Notes: a model not told the origin generated them from the sequence alone. A stretch of DNA of 5,232 nucleotides from DASTDY01 sp035457345 (GCA_035457345.1 DATIBT010000071.1:1-5232); one strand, 5' to 3'; shown: positions 1 to 5,029, numbered from the stretch's first letter. Program-made: numbers and translations.

Positions 1-8
1 TTGTTAAA

Positions 9-24
9 TGACAATATATAGTCA
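9..24. promoter_or_regulatory. NrdR box (operator) at the nrdR start
   Basis: The 16-bp sequence TGACAATATATAGTCA is an imperfect palindrome: TGAC and GTCA arms, with one mismatched pair inside. Its ten-base core CAATATATAG matches the NrdR-box core CWATATATWG at every position. The last base of the box is the A of the nrdR start codon, so bound repressor would cover the start and any -10 element there. NrdR boxes usually occur in pairs; only 8 bases lie before this one in the window, so a partner could lie further left. The motif match is seen directly; autoregulation is inferred. Confidence 0.72.
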
Positions 25-482
25 TGGTATGTCCATTTTGTTTGCACAAGAAGACAAATGTTTATAATTCACGAAAAGGCTCCCGCCTAAATGTTACCTG
101 GCGTCGAAGGCAGTGTAGCGCCTGCCGGGGTCAATTCACCACCTACGAAAGCGCAGAGCCAGGCTCAATCCTCACTGTCCGCGACGGCCGTTCACTGATA
201 CCGTTTTCCCACAGCGCCCTACTAATCACCCTGCTACGGGCTTGCGACCACCGCCAAGACTTGGACGAGGCGGTACCTTACCTATGCGAAACCATCGAGC
301 AGAAACTTTACACCCTATTACCGAACCGCAATGAAAAAACTATAACAAAGAACGATATCATACAGACAACTACCGAGGTCTTAAAAAACTATGACCCAAT
401 TGCATACGTTAAGTACATGGGAACATATCAACATCAATTAGACGCCCCTACGCTCCGTCGGGCGCTGAGGCGTAAAGAGTAG
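24..482 (+). CDS. nrdR: NrdR-type transcriptional repressor (zinc ribbon plus ATP-cone)
   Basis: This is a probable NrdR, the nucleotide-sensing repressor of ribonucleotide reductase genes. The N-terminus carries a zinc ribbon with CPFC (Cys3, Cys6) and CSAC (Cys31, Cys34), the SR element at 16-17, the basic WRRRQC stretch at 26-31 and FTTYE at 38-42, all hallmarks of the family. Residues about 49-139 align with the ATP-cone that binds ATP/dATP: LTVRDG then PF at 60-61, a helical middle, and AYVKYMGTYQ at 127-136 in place of the usual AYIRFASVYR. The 152-residue length is typical. One oddity is Arg53 where many NrdR proteins have Lys in the VxK start of the ATP-cone; the C-terminal tail is basic. 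The ATG at 24 is the only start that retains the first cysteine pair, and no Shine-Dalgarno sequence precedes it. An NrdR box overlaps the start, supporting both identity and autoregulation. The stop codon touches the stop of the convergent glycosyltransferase gene. Confidence 0.93.
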   Translation: MVCPFCLHKKTNVYNSRKGSRLNVTWRRRQCSACRGQFTTYESAEPGSILTVRDGRSLIPFSHSALLITLLRACDHRQDLDEAVPYLCETIEQKLYTLLPNRNEKTITKNDIIQTTTEVLKNYDPIAYVKYMGTYQHQLDAPTLRRALRRKE

Positions 483-2093
483 CTATTTTTTGACGGCCTT
501 AACGGTTACATCGAACTTATCAAGATACTTGCCGAGCACCAGCCGCGTCTGCGAATATACGGCCGCCGCAGAACCGTAACAAATACTAACGACTGGCATG
601 ATGAGCCACTGCAGCAACATAAAGATATTACGTCGGCGCTTGTAGCGTACCGGACGCGGGGGCAGCATCTTAAAAGTAAGATATACCGTAATAAACAAAC
701 CAAACATGGCAACGAATTGCAGCTGACTGGCAATCTGCGGCAGTTCATGCGCAACGATGCTTCTGCTCGCTTCCTGATTAATAATCAAAGGAGCCCATGC
801 GCCAAAAGTAATGATTATAGGAGCTGTGGCCCAACTTACATGACTCTCAAGTAGGCGTAGAAAGCGCGGCCAAAAACTCCAAAACGAAATATTACTACGA
901 AGCCCCTTATCCCCCACATATGCTACATCTGAAGCGCCATAAGCCCAACGTCGCAGCTGCAGGAACTGAGCCTTAATAGTCTTAGTATAGGTTTCTGCCA
1001 ATACGGCGTCTTGGTAGACCGGAACATAAATAGGTGTCACCTCATACTCACCGTCAAAAGCAAAATAGCTACGCCAGTATTGGTGACCGTCTTCGACTAT
1101 CGTGCGTGTGCTCCAAAAATCGGTCTGTATGAGCGACGCCATGCCCTGTGAATGCGAAGCAAAATTGCGCAACATATGCGGCCTCATTGAATTAATTATG
1201 GTCCAAAACGAGTTACCCGTAGCGAGAACGCGCATAGGCGCCGGTACGTCCCAGATATTATTCAAAAACAACGCTATAGGCTGATATGCCCGATGCTGAC
1301 GGTTTGGATCAATAATATAGGCGTACATAGCATATGCCAGGTATTGTGGATGGGGACGATTATCGGAGTCTAATGTAGTAACAAGCACACGGTCAGGATC
1401 GATATGTTTATTTTCCAGCAATGTTTGCAAGTAACGACCAGCATACGTAATATTTCCACCTTTACCAATTACCTCATTGGGCATATCACTGGGGTGGCCA
1501 ACCGCAGCAGCAAAGCTACAGCGTCTTCCAAACCGCTCGGCCAACTCCTCTGCGAGCTTCTTGTTGGGGCCGCGTTCTTCGTAAGCCAGTATAAGAATAA
1601 GCTGTTGCATGTCATAATTGCTCGCAAATAATGCTTCAAGGGTAGGTATTAGCACTTCTCTGGACTCGTTGTATGTTGCAATTATGACCGCATTAAATGT
1701 TTCGCTTGGTTTCATGTAGCTGTTCGGCTCATTGGCTATACGCTGCAGGTTATCAATATGCTGCGGAAGCATCCAGGACCGGTTACTGCGGATCTTATGA
1801 TGCGCTTCAAGCGAAGTGTTAGGATCTTCGAGTTCTCTTAACCGCTCATACCAATCCAGCTTACGCGCACGCTCTAAAAAGTTGTAACCCTGGATAGTAC
1901 GATATGCCATACCGATTGCCTTAATGAAAAACATGATAATATAGCCAACAATAAAAATTGCCGCCCATAGCGGGTTAAGAAGGCTCAGTACGACTGGCAA
2001 GGCTATGAAGAAGTATGTCAGAAATCCTGGCAGCATTTCCAAAAATCGGTATCGGGCCGTTCGCTTCCCTACGGGAATCTCGATGTCTGTCAT
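483..2093 (-). CDS. Membrane GT2-family glycosyltransferase (processive-type motifs)
   Basis: A 536-residue integral membrane glycosyltransferase, GT-A fold, family 2. Hydrophobic segments at about 22-40 and 42-60 precede a cytoplasmic catalytic domain (about 133-395), followed by three C-terminal helices at about 419-438, 455-475 and 489-513. Catalytic landmarks are the ATYNE nucleotide-binding strand (139-143), KGGN (211-214), the metal-binding DSD (242-244), a Glu-Asp pair in VEDGHQYW (334-335, the likely general base) and QLRRW (379-383), the QxxRW motif of cellulose/hyaluronan synthase-like enzymes. The usual DDGS after the first strand is replaced by AYEERG (170-175), as in some divergent GT2 membrane proteins. 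No C-terminal PilZ domain is visible, and donor and product cannot be read from sequence. The start at 2093 lies in an ATGA overlap with the upstream 122-residue membrane gene, implying coupled translation and shared function. A role in extracellular polysaccharide or glycolipid synthesis is inferred. Confidence 0.88.
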   Translation of the reverse strand: MTDIEIPVGKRTARYRFLEMLPGFLTYFFIALPVVLSLLNPLWAAIFIVGYIIMFFIKAIGMAYRTIQGYNFLERARKLDWYERLRELEDPNTSLEAHHKIRSNRSWMLPQHIDNLQRIANEPNSYMKPSETFNAVIIATYNESREVLIPTLEALFASNYDMQQLILILAYEERGPNKKLAEELAERFGRRCSFAAAVGHPSDMPNEVIGKGGNITYAGRYLQTLLENKHIDPDRVLVTTLDSDNRPHPQYLAYAMYAYIIDPNRQHRAYQPIALFLNNIWDVPAPMRVLATGNSFWTIINSMRPHMLRNFASHSQGMASLIQTDFWSTRTIVEDGHQYWRSYFAFDGEYEVTPIYVPVYQDAVLAETYTKTIKAQFLQLRRWAYGASDVAYVGDKGLRSNISFWSFWPRFLRLLESHVSWATAPIIITFGAWAPLIINQEASRSIVAHELPQIASQLQFVAMFGLFITVYLTFKMLPPRPVRYKRRRNIFMLLQWLIMPVVSICYGSAAAVYSQTRLVLGKYLDKFDVTVKAVKK

Positions 2094-2458
2094 ACGGCAG
2101 GAGCAAGATTAAAGGTCGCGTTGGCGATAAGCGCTGCCATCACAAGCAAAAAAATGCTTAACCCCAGAAAACCTAAACTCAACAAACGGTTTATTTGGTA
2201 AATTTTGACTGCCAGAAAGACATTTCCTACAAGTAGTGCAATGGCAAAGCCCATGTAGCTATATTGTGTGTACCATTGGTCACGTTCTATGTTACTTTGA
2301 CCATATGCCGTGTACCGAACTGGTACCTGGATATCACTAGAGTGGACGCGCAATACTGTTGTAATAATTATAAATATTGTAATAATAGCTACGGCTAATA
2401 GTAGGGCAATTGCCATTCTATCTTTGGTGATCGCTAACCAATCTGCTCGTCTTATCAT
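2090..2458 (-). CDS. Small three-helix membrane protein coupled to the GT2 gene
   Basis: A 122-residue hydrophobic protein I cannot assign to a named family. Predicted helices lie at about 15-36, 66-85 and 93-113. Basic residues before helix 1 (IRRADW, TKDR) and between helices 2 and 3 (KIYQINR) place the N-terminus inside and the 37-65 loop outside. That loop holds QVPVRYTAYG (44-53), followed by a Trp-Tyr pair at 62-63; a PVRYT-like loop resembles what I recall from uncharacterised small membrane proteins of CPR bacteria. The stop TGA overlaps the start of the downstream GT2 gene as ATGA, so translation is probably coupled and the product may be a partner subunit. The ATG at 2458 has no Shine-Dalgarno sequence. 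The gene begins 36 bp after the tRNA-Gly CCA end with no terminator between, so it may be read partly from the tRNA promoter and partly from a weak promoter of its own. Confidence 0.8.
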   Translation of the reverse strand: MIRRADWLAITKDRMAIALLLAVAIITIFIIITTVLRVHSSDIQVPVRYTAYGQSNIERDQWYTQYSYMGFAIALLVGNVFLAVKIYQINRLLSLGFLGLSIFLLVMAALIANATFNLAPAV

Positions 2459-2481
2459 AAAAGCGTTACTACTTATCAGTC

Positions 2482-2487
2482 AGTATA
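2482..2487 (-). promoter_or_regulatory. Candidate -10 element for the membrane/GT2 gene pair
   Basis: On the minus strand this reads TATACT, one base off TATAAT. It lies between the tRNA-Gly 3' end and the ATG at 2458 and would give a leader of about 17 nt. No convincing -35 is found, since that position falls inside the tRNA-Gly gene. Read-through from the tRNA promoter is the alternative. Confidence 0.35.
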
Positions 2488-2494
2488 CACTACT

Positions 2495-2569
2495 TGGTGC
2501 GAGTACTGGGAATCGAACCCAGCGCTCAGCCTTGGGAAGGCTGCATATTAACCACTATACGATACTCGC
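2495..2569 (-). tRNA. tRNA-Gly (anticodon CCC), CCA encoded
   Basis: The complement folds as a complete cloverleaf. Acceptor GCGAGTA pairs with TACTCGC over 7 bp. The D stem is GTAT/ATAT with loop AGTGGTTA, the anticodon stem CAGCC/GGCTG encloses loop TTCCCAA, the variable loop is 4 nt, and the T arm is CTGGG-TTCGATT-CCCAG. The anticodon is CCC (plus-strand 2534-2536), reading GGG. The CCA end is encoded at 2495-2497. The discriminator is A73, whereas most bacterial tRNA-Gly have U73. It sits 3 nt downstream of tRNA-Thr and was probably transcribed with it. Confidence 0.96.
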
Positions 2570-2572
2570 CCA

Positions 2573-2648
2573 TGGAGCCACCTATCGGATTTGAACCGAT
2601 GACCTACGCTTTACGAAAGCGCCGCTCTGCCAGCTGAGCTAAGGTGGC
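2573..2648 (-). tRNA. tRNA-Thr (anticodon CGT), CCA encoded
   Basis: The complement folds fully: acceptor GCCACCT/AGGTGGC, D stem GCTC/GAGC with loop AGCTGGCA, anticodon stem GCGCT/AGCGT (one G-T pair) around loop TTCGTAA, and T loop TTCAAAT closed by ATCGG/CCGAT. The anticodon is CGT, reading ACG. The discriminator is U73, followed by encoded CCA at 2573-2575. It is the first gene of the tRNA pair behind the promoter near 2668. Confidence 0.96.
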
Positions 2649-2667
2649 ATGACAATAGCTGAAAGCA

Positions 2668-2673
2668 ATTATA
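2668..2673 (-). promoter_or_regulatory. -10 element of the tRNA-Thr/tRNA-Gly promoter
   Basis: The minus strand reads a perfect TATAAT here. Transcription would start near 2661, about 12 nt before the mature 5' end of tRNA-Thr. The -35 is weak: TTCCTA at a 16-bp spacing keeps three of six consensus bases. It is divergent from the promoter of the gene at 2723, and the two -10 elements lie 37 bp apart. Confidence 0.6.
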
Positions 2674-2707
2674 TCAGATTGGGACTACTTAGGAAGAGCC
2701 CACAAGC

Positions 2708-2716
2708 TGCTATGAT
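2708..2716 (+). promoter_or_regulatory. Extended -10 promoter giving a leaderless mRNA
   Basis: TGCTATGAT combines the extended -10 motif TGn with TATGAT, one base off TATAAT. Seven nucleotides past its end is position 2723, the A of the downstream ATG, so the predicted transcript has no leader. The -35 is poor (TTAGGA at 16 bp), as is common for extended -10 promoters. This also explains the absence of a ribosome binding site. Confidence 0.55.
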
Positions 2717-2722
2717 TGTGAT

Positions 2723-3268
2723 ATGAGCGATTACGACAAAGTCCGACGGCAATACAAACCAACCAATATTAAAATCCTATTCATCGCCGAATCACCACCG
2801 CCTGAAGCCGGCGTTCAAAGCAGCCGTCACTTTTACCGCAGCGAGAAGGTGCGCAAAGACGACCGCCTATTCGTTAATACAATCAAGGCACTCTTCCCCG
2901 ATGCCGCAAATCTAACCGAAGCACTCATTGAACCAGAAAAAGAGAAGTGGCTCCAGCGTTTTAAGGCCGCAGGCTACTACATGATTGAGGCCCTCATACA
3001 GTCGCAAGCCCATGAAGTCACCAAAGAGGAACGTCAGAAACGCATAAAGGACACGCTGCCTGATCTCATAGCCCGAGTACATGAACTTGCAGCGCCAGAA
3101 ACCAACATAATCCTCATAAAATCGAATGTATTCGAGGTTGCCGCACAACCGCTACGGGCGGCCGGCTTTAAGGTGCTCAATACCGAGCTCGTCGACTATC
3201 CTGGCCGCTTCAACCAAAAAGATTATAGAGAGAAGCTACGTCGTCTAACGACAGCATTCCAATCCTAG
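2723..3268 (+). CDS. Probable uracil-DNA-glycosylase-like superfamily protein
   Basis: A soluble 181-residue protein with an alpha/beta pattern. The N-terminal strand plus loop ILFIAESPPP (18-27) followed by HFYRS (36-40) resembles the first motif of uncharacterised UDG-superfamily proteins (FIGESPP then FFY). The middle FKAAGYYMIEAL (80-91) fits the GxxLxDA-like element, IILIKSNV (129-136) is a core strand, and VDYPGRFNQKDYREKLRRL (157-175) sits where UDGs carry their second motif (HPS...). The motif-2 histidine is Tyr159 here and no catalytic Asp is obvious after motif 1, so uracil excision cannot be claimed. No Fe-S cysteines are present; the protein has no Cys at all. It is a single-gene unit between a divergent tRNA promoter and a terminator 7 bp after its stop. 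The ATG at 2723 is supported by a correctly placed extended -10. The assignment is from remembered motif shape, not a search. Confidence 0.5.
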   Translation: MSDYDKVRRQYKPTNIKILFIAESPPPEAGVQSSRHFYRSEKVRKDDRLFVNTIKALFPDAANLTEALIEPEKEKWLQRFKAAGYYMIEALIQSQAHEVTKEERQKRIKDTLPDLIARVHELAAPETNIILIKSNVFEVAAQPLRAAGFKVLNTELVDYPGRFNQKDYREKLRRLTTAFQS

Positions 3269-3275
3269 CCAGCAT

Positions 3276-3311
3276 AAGAAAAAACCACCACAAGAGTGAT
3301 GGTCTTTTCTT
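3276..3311. terminator. Shared terminator between convergent UDG-like gene and tRNA-Asp
   Basis: The arms 3276-3291 and 3296-3311 form an inverted repeat around the loop AAGA, with an A-run on the left and a T-rich run on the right, so it can act in both directions. On the minus strand the two imperfect positions become G-U pairs, giving a continuous stem ending in TTTTTTCTT. On the plus strand they are A-C mismatches. It therefore looks stronger for the tRNA-Asp transcript. Its outermost base at 3311 is also the last base of the tRNA-Asp CCA. Confidence 0.8.
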
Positions 3312-3388
3312 GGCGGGCCCGACCGGATTCGAACCGGCGATCTCCTCCGTGACAGGGAGGCGTGATAGGCCAACTTCACTACGAGCCC
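3311..3388 (-). tRNA. tRNA-Asp (anticodon GTC), CCA encoded
   Basis: The complement gives a full cloverleaf: acceptor GGGCTCG/CGGGCCC (one U-G pair), D stem GTGA/TCAC with a 10-nt loop, anticodon stem CCTCC/GGAGG around CTGTCAC, variable loop AGATC, and T arm GCCGG-TTCGAAT-CCGGT. Anticodon GTC (plus-strand 3351-3353) reads GAC and GAT. G73 is the standard Asp discriminator, and CCA is encoded. It has a candidate promoter of its own at 3413-3441 but also lies downstream of the foldase gene with no clear terminator between. Confidence 0.97.
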
Positions 3389-3399
3389 ATGAACCGTCT

Positions 3400-3419
3400 G
3401 TAGACTTTTGCTAGTCTAC
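3400..3419. repeat. Perfect 7-bp inverted repeat upstream of tRNA-Asp
   Basis: GTAGACT (3400-3406) and AGTCTAC (3413-3419) are exact reverse complements separated by 6 nt. The right arm coincides with the candidate -10 of the tRNA-Asp promoter. No T-run follows on the minus strand, so it is not a standard terminator for the foldase gene. It could be an operator-like site, an RNA-processing hairpin or chance. Confidence 0.5.
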
Positions 3420-3441
3420 CAGTTCTCACTATTTTTTTCAA
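3413..3441 (-). promoter_or_regulatory. Candidate promoter of tRNA-Asp
   Basis: On the minus strand TTGAAA (3436-3441) is followed after exactly 17 bp by TAGACT (3413-3418). TGG just before the hexamer supplies an extended -10. Transcription would start near 3406, about 18 nt before the mature tRNA 5' end at 3388. Confidence 0.55.
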
Positions 3442-3458
3442 CAGGTGTCACCCGCCTA

Positions 3459-4523
3459 CTAATTTGTCGGCGTGGCGATTTGTTTTACCGTAATCAGCTC
3501 TTCGAGTTTGCCGTCCTTTTTAAGCTCGGCGAGCTTTTGATTAAGTACTTTATAACTAATGTAGATCTTCGAAAACTGTATGTTATCGGCATCGGGTTTA
3601 GCCATGAGTTTTACAAGATAAAAACCGTCCACGCCGTCAATAATCTGCGACACCTGCCCTACCTGCAATCCAGCTGCCACCTTAATGATGCCATTCGGAT
3701 CGTCAGTGCCGATGTTCACAATCCCCACGTCTCCGCCCTGCGCTTTCGAAATAACATCTTCTGATTGCGCCTTAGCCAAGGCAGCAAAATCTTGCCCGCC
3801 ACTCGTTACTGCCTGCAGAACTTCTTCCATTCGCTTGCGGCCATCAACATCTAGCTTGGCCATCACCTTTTTGCGCAGGAGCTGGTTGTGGATTGAACTC
3901 TTGTATTCATCAAAGGACCAATCGTAATAGTCGCGAATAACCTGGCGGTAAACGGTTTCGTTGACACCGAGTCGGTTAGAGCTTATCTGTTGCTTAACAA
4001 ATTCGTCCACTTCTTTATCACTAACGGTAATATTGTTTTGTCCGGCAAGCCTAGCTACGTAAGTGTTCTGGACGGCTTTATCCAAGGCGAGTCGCTTTTG
4101 ATAATCAAGCTGTCGCCTGCCGTCATCTGAAGTGAAGTTGACTGCTTCCTTAGTTGAGAGGTAGTGGATAGAGCTGCGCAGCTCCATAAGATAATCACTA
4201 TAACGCACCCAGTCGCCATCTACTTTTGCCACGGGAACAGGGATAAACTGCGTCAAGCTATACATAAACTTATCAGTACTTTGTGCGCCATAGAGCTGCC
4301 ATGCGCCAAAGCCAAAAAAGCTAATAGTTGTTAGCGTCACAATAATGATACTTATTATAAGTACTCTGTGCTTGGTGTATTGTAAGGGGTACTTAAATTT
4401 ACGGCCACCGGCCAATACACGCTCACGGTGCTCTGCCACAGTCTCATTGGTAATACGGCCACCGGTGTCGGGCGGTGGCGTCTGATTTTTCTTGAGTGTT
4501 TTATGTAGTAGGTTCTTCATCAT
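3459..4523 (-). CDS. Membrane-anchored SurA/parvulin-like peptidyl-prolyl isomerase
   Basis: A 354-residue foldase-type protein. A polar, basic cytoplasmic tail (1-52, with PPPDTGGR) precedes one hydrophobic segment at about 53-79; the rest should be extracellular, as in PrsA-like foldases. Residues about 95-225 form a SurA-N-like helical region (VAKVDGDWVRYSDYL at 99-111, then repeated charged helices). Residues about 228-308 match a parvulin (PpiC) domain: DFAALAKAQSED (245-256), QGGDVG (262-267), AAGLQVGQVSQII (283-295) and DGFYLVKL (299-306). The HIL strand that usually opens this domain is absent, as are the conserved active-site histidines, so it may be a chaperone with little isomerase activity. 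The tail 314-347 (FSKIYISY, KKDGKLEELITV) is coiled and basic. Two adjacent ATG codons (4523, 4520) are possible starts, neither with a Shine-Dalgarno sequence. The gene overlaps the upstream PH-domain gene by 23 bp, so the two are probably co-transcribed. Confidence 0.82.
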   Translation of the reverse strand: MMKNLLHKTLKKNQTPPPDTGGRITNETVAEHRERVLAGGRKFKYPLQYTKHRVLIISIIIVTLTTISFFGFGAWQLYGAQSTDKFMYSLTQFIPVPVAKVDGDWVRYSDYLMELRSSIHYLSTKEAVNFTSDDGRRQLDYQKRLALDKAVQNTYVARLAGQNNITVSDKEVDEFVKQQISSNRLGVNETVYRQVIRDYYDWSFDEYKSSIHNQLLRKKVMAKLDVDGRKRMEEVLQAVTSGGQDFAALAKAQSEDVISKAQGGDVGIVNIGTDDPNGIIKVAAGLQVGQVSQIIDGVDGFYLVKLMAKPDADNIQFSKIYISYKVLNQKLAELKKDGKLEELITVKQIATPTN

Positions 4524-5019
4524 TTAGTGTTACGTCTTTACCGGCATACTGTCTGATTACTTCCGCTAAAGCATTGTAAACTTTACCTGGGTGATGCAAC
4601 CTGTCAAGGTAAAGATCACCAACATAGGTCTGGACTACCATTGTACCAAACCCCAATATTGCTGCCGTAAACCCAGGTACATTATAGCTTATGTTTTGGA
4701 TCTTAGATATGCCAAGATCAATTACGCTCCTGTTAAAGAACCCCTGTTGCGTAACCTGACGTAGACGCTGGTCGGTGACAATAAAAATGCTGAAATACCA
4801 GCCCATCCAATGATAAAAGAACAACAATATGCCTAACCCCAGACCACCAAAGGCAATCCATAGGTTATTGAGATTCTCGGGCCAAATCAGTACCGGTACG
4901 CTCGCGAGCAAAAATGGAATGAGCAGCGCATAAAAGCCCTTGCGCATCACAACCGGGTGCCGACGAAAGGTAAAGATAACTTGTTCGCCTTCATGTTGGC
5001 CTTCGAATTGGGTAGCCAT
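4501..5019 (-). CDS. Membrane protein with bacterial PH domain (bPH2/DUF304, YdbT-like)
   Basis: A 172-residue membrane protein of the bPH2 (DUF304) type. The N-terminus has FEGQHEGEQVIFTFRRHPVV (5-24), where family members carry GE...RHP. Two close hydrophobic segments lie at about 29-46 and 52-72. A beta-rich PH-like domain follows, with FIVTDQRLRQVTQQGFFNRS (79-98), the SKIQNISY element (105-112), FGTMVVQTY (124-132) and HHPGKVYNALAEVI (142-155). TxxR...GFF and IQxI/V are the recognisable family signatures. Such proteins sit in the membrane with the PH domain cytoplasmic; their biochemical role is not settled. The ATG at 5019 is preceded by a TATAAT so close that the mRNA leader would be only about 4 nt. 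The 3' end overlaps the foldase gene by 23 bp, suggesting one operon serving the cell envelope. Confidence 0.88.
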   Translation of the reverse strand: MATQFEGQHEGEQVIFTFRRHPVVMRKGFYALLIPFLLASVPVLIWPENLNNLWIAFGGLGLGILLFFYHWMGWYFSIFIVTDQRLRQVTQQGFFNRSVIDLGISKIQNISYNVPGFTAAILGFGTMVVQTYVGDLYLDRLHHPGKVYNALAEVIRQYAGKDVTLNDEEPTT

Positions 5020-5029
5020 GGTTGCTCTT

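Noticed and set aside
440..490. Possible intrinsic terminator for nrdR (short GC-rich inverted repeats before the T-run at 485-490)
   Set aside because: The 5-bp repeats (CGCCC/GGGCG and TACGC/GCGTA) have long loops. The last ends about 10 nt before the T-run, which is itself the coding end of the GT2 gene.
1102..1284. 60-codon plus-strand open frame inside the GT2 gene
   Set aside because: It lies antisense to conserved GT2 catalytic motifs, has no start signal and no recognisable product.
2310..2594. 94-codon plus-strand open frame across the small membrane gene and tRNA-Gly
   Set aside because: It runs antisense through a complete tRNA cloverleaf and a convincing membrane protein.
2495..2648. 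tRNA pair as an integration site for a mobile element
   Set aside because: No integrase gene, direct repeat of a tRNA end or displaced tRNA fragment is visible in the window.
2912..3148. 78-codon minus-strand open frame inside the UDG-like gene
   Set aside because: It is a shadow frame with no supporting start signal and an amino-acid composition unlike a real protein.
3420..3458. Terminator for the foldase gene (T-run on the plus strand, weak GGGT/ACCT hairpin on the minus strand)
   Set aside because: On the minus strand the run following the tiny hairpin is A-rich, not T-rich, so it cannot act as an intrinsic terminator for that gene.
3408..3764. 118-codon plus-strand open frame over the tRNA-Asp promoter region and foldase 3' end
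   Set aside because: It is antisense to conserved parvulin motifs and has no independent support.
4400..4466. Repeated ACGGCCACCGG at two sites about 55 bp apart
   Set aside because: It encodes GGR-type tripeptides in the cytoplasmic tail of the foldase protein; two short copies are not a repeat element.
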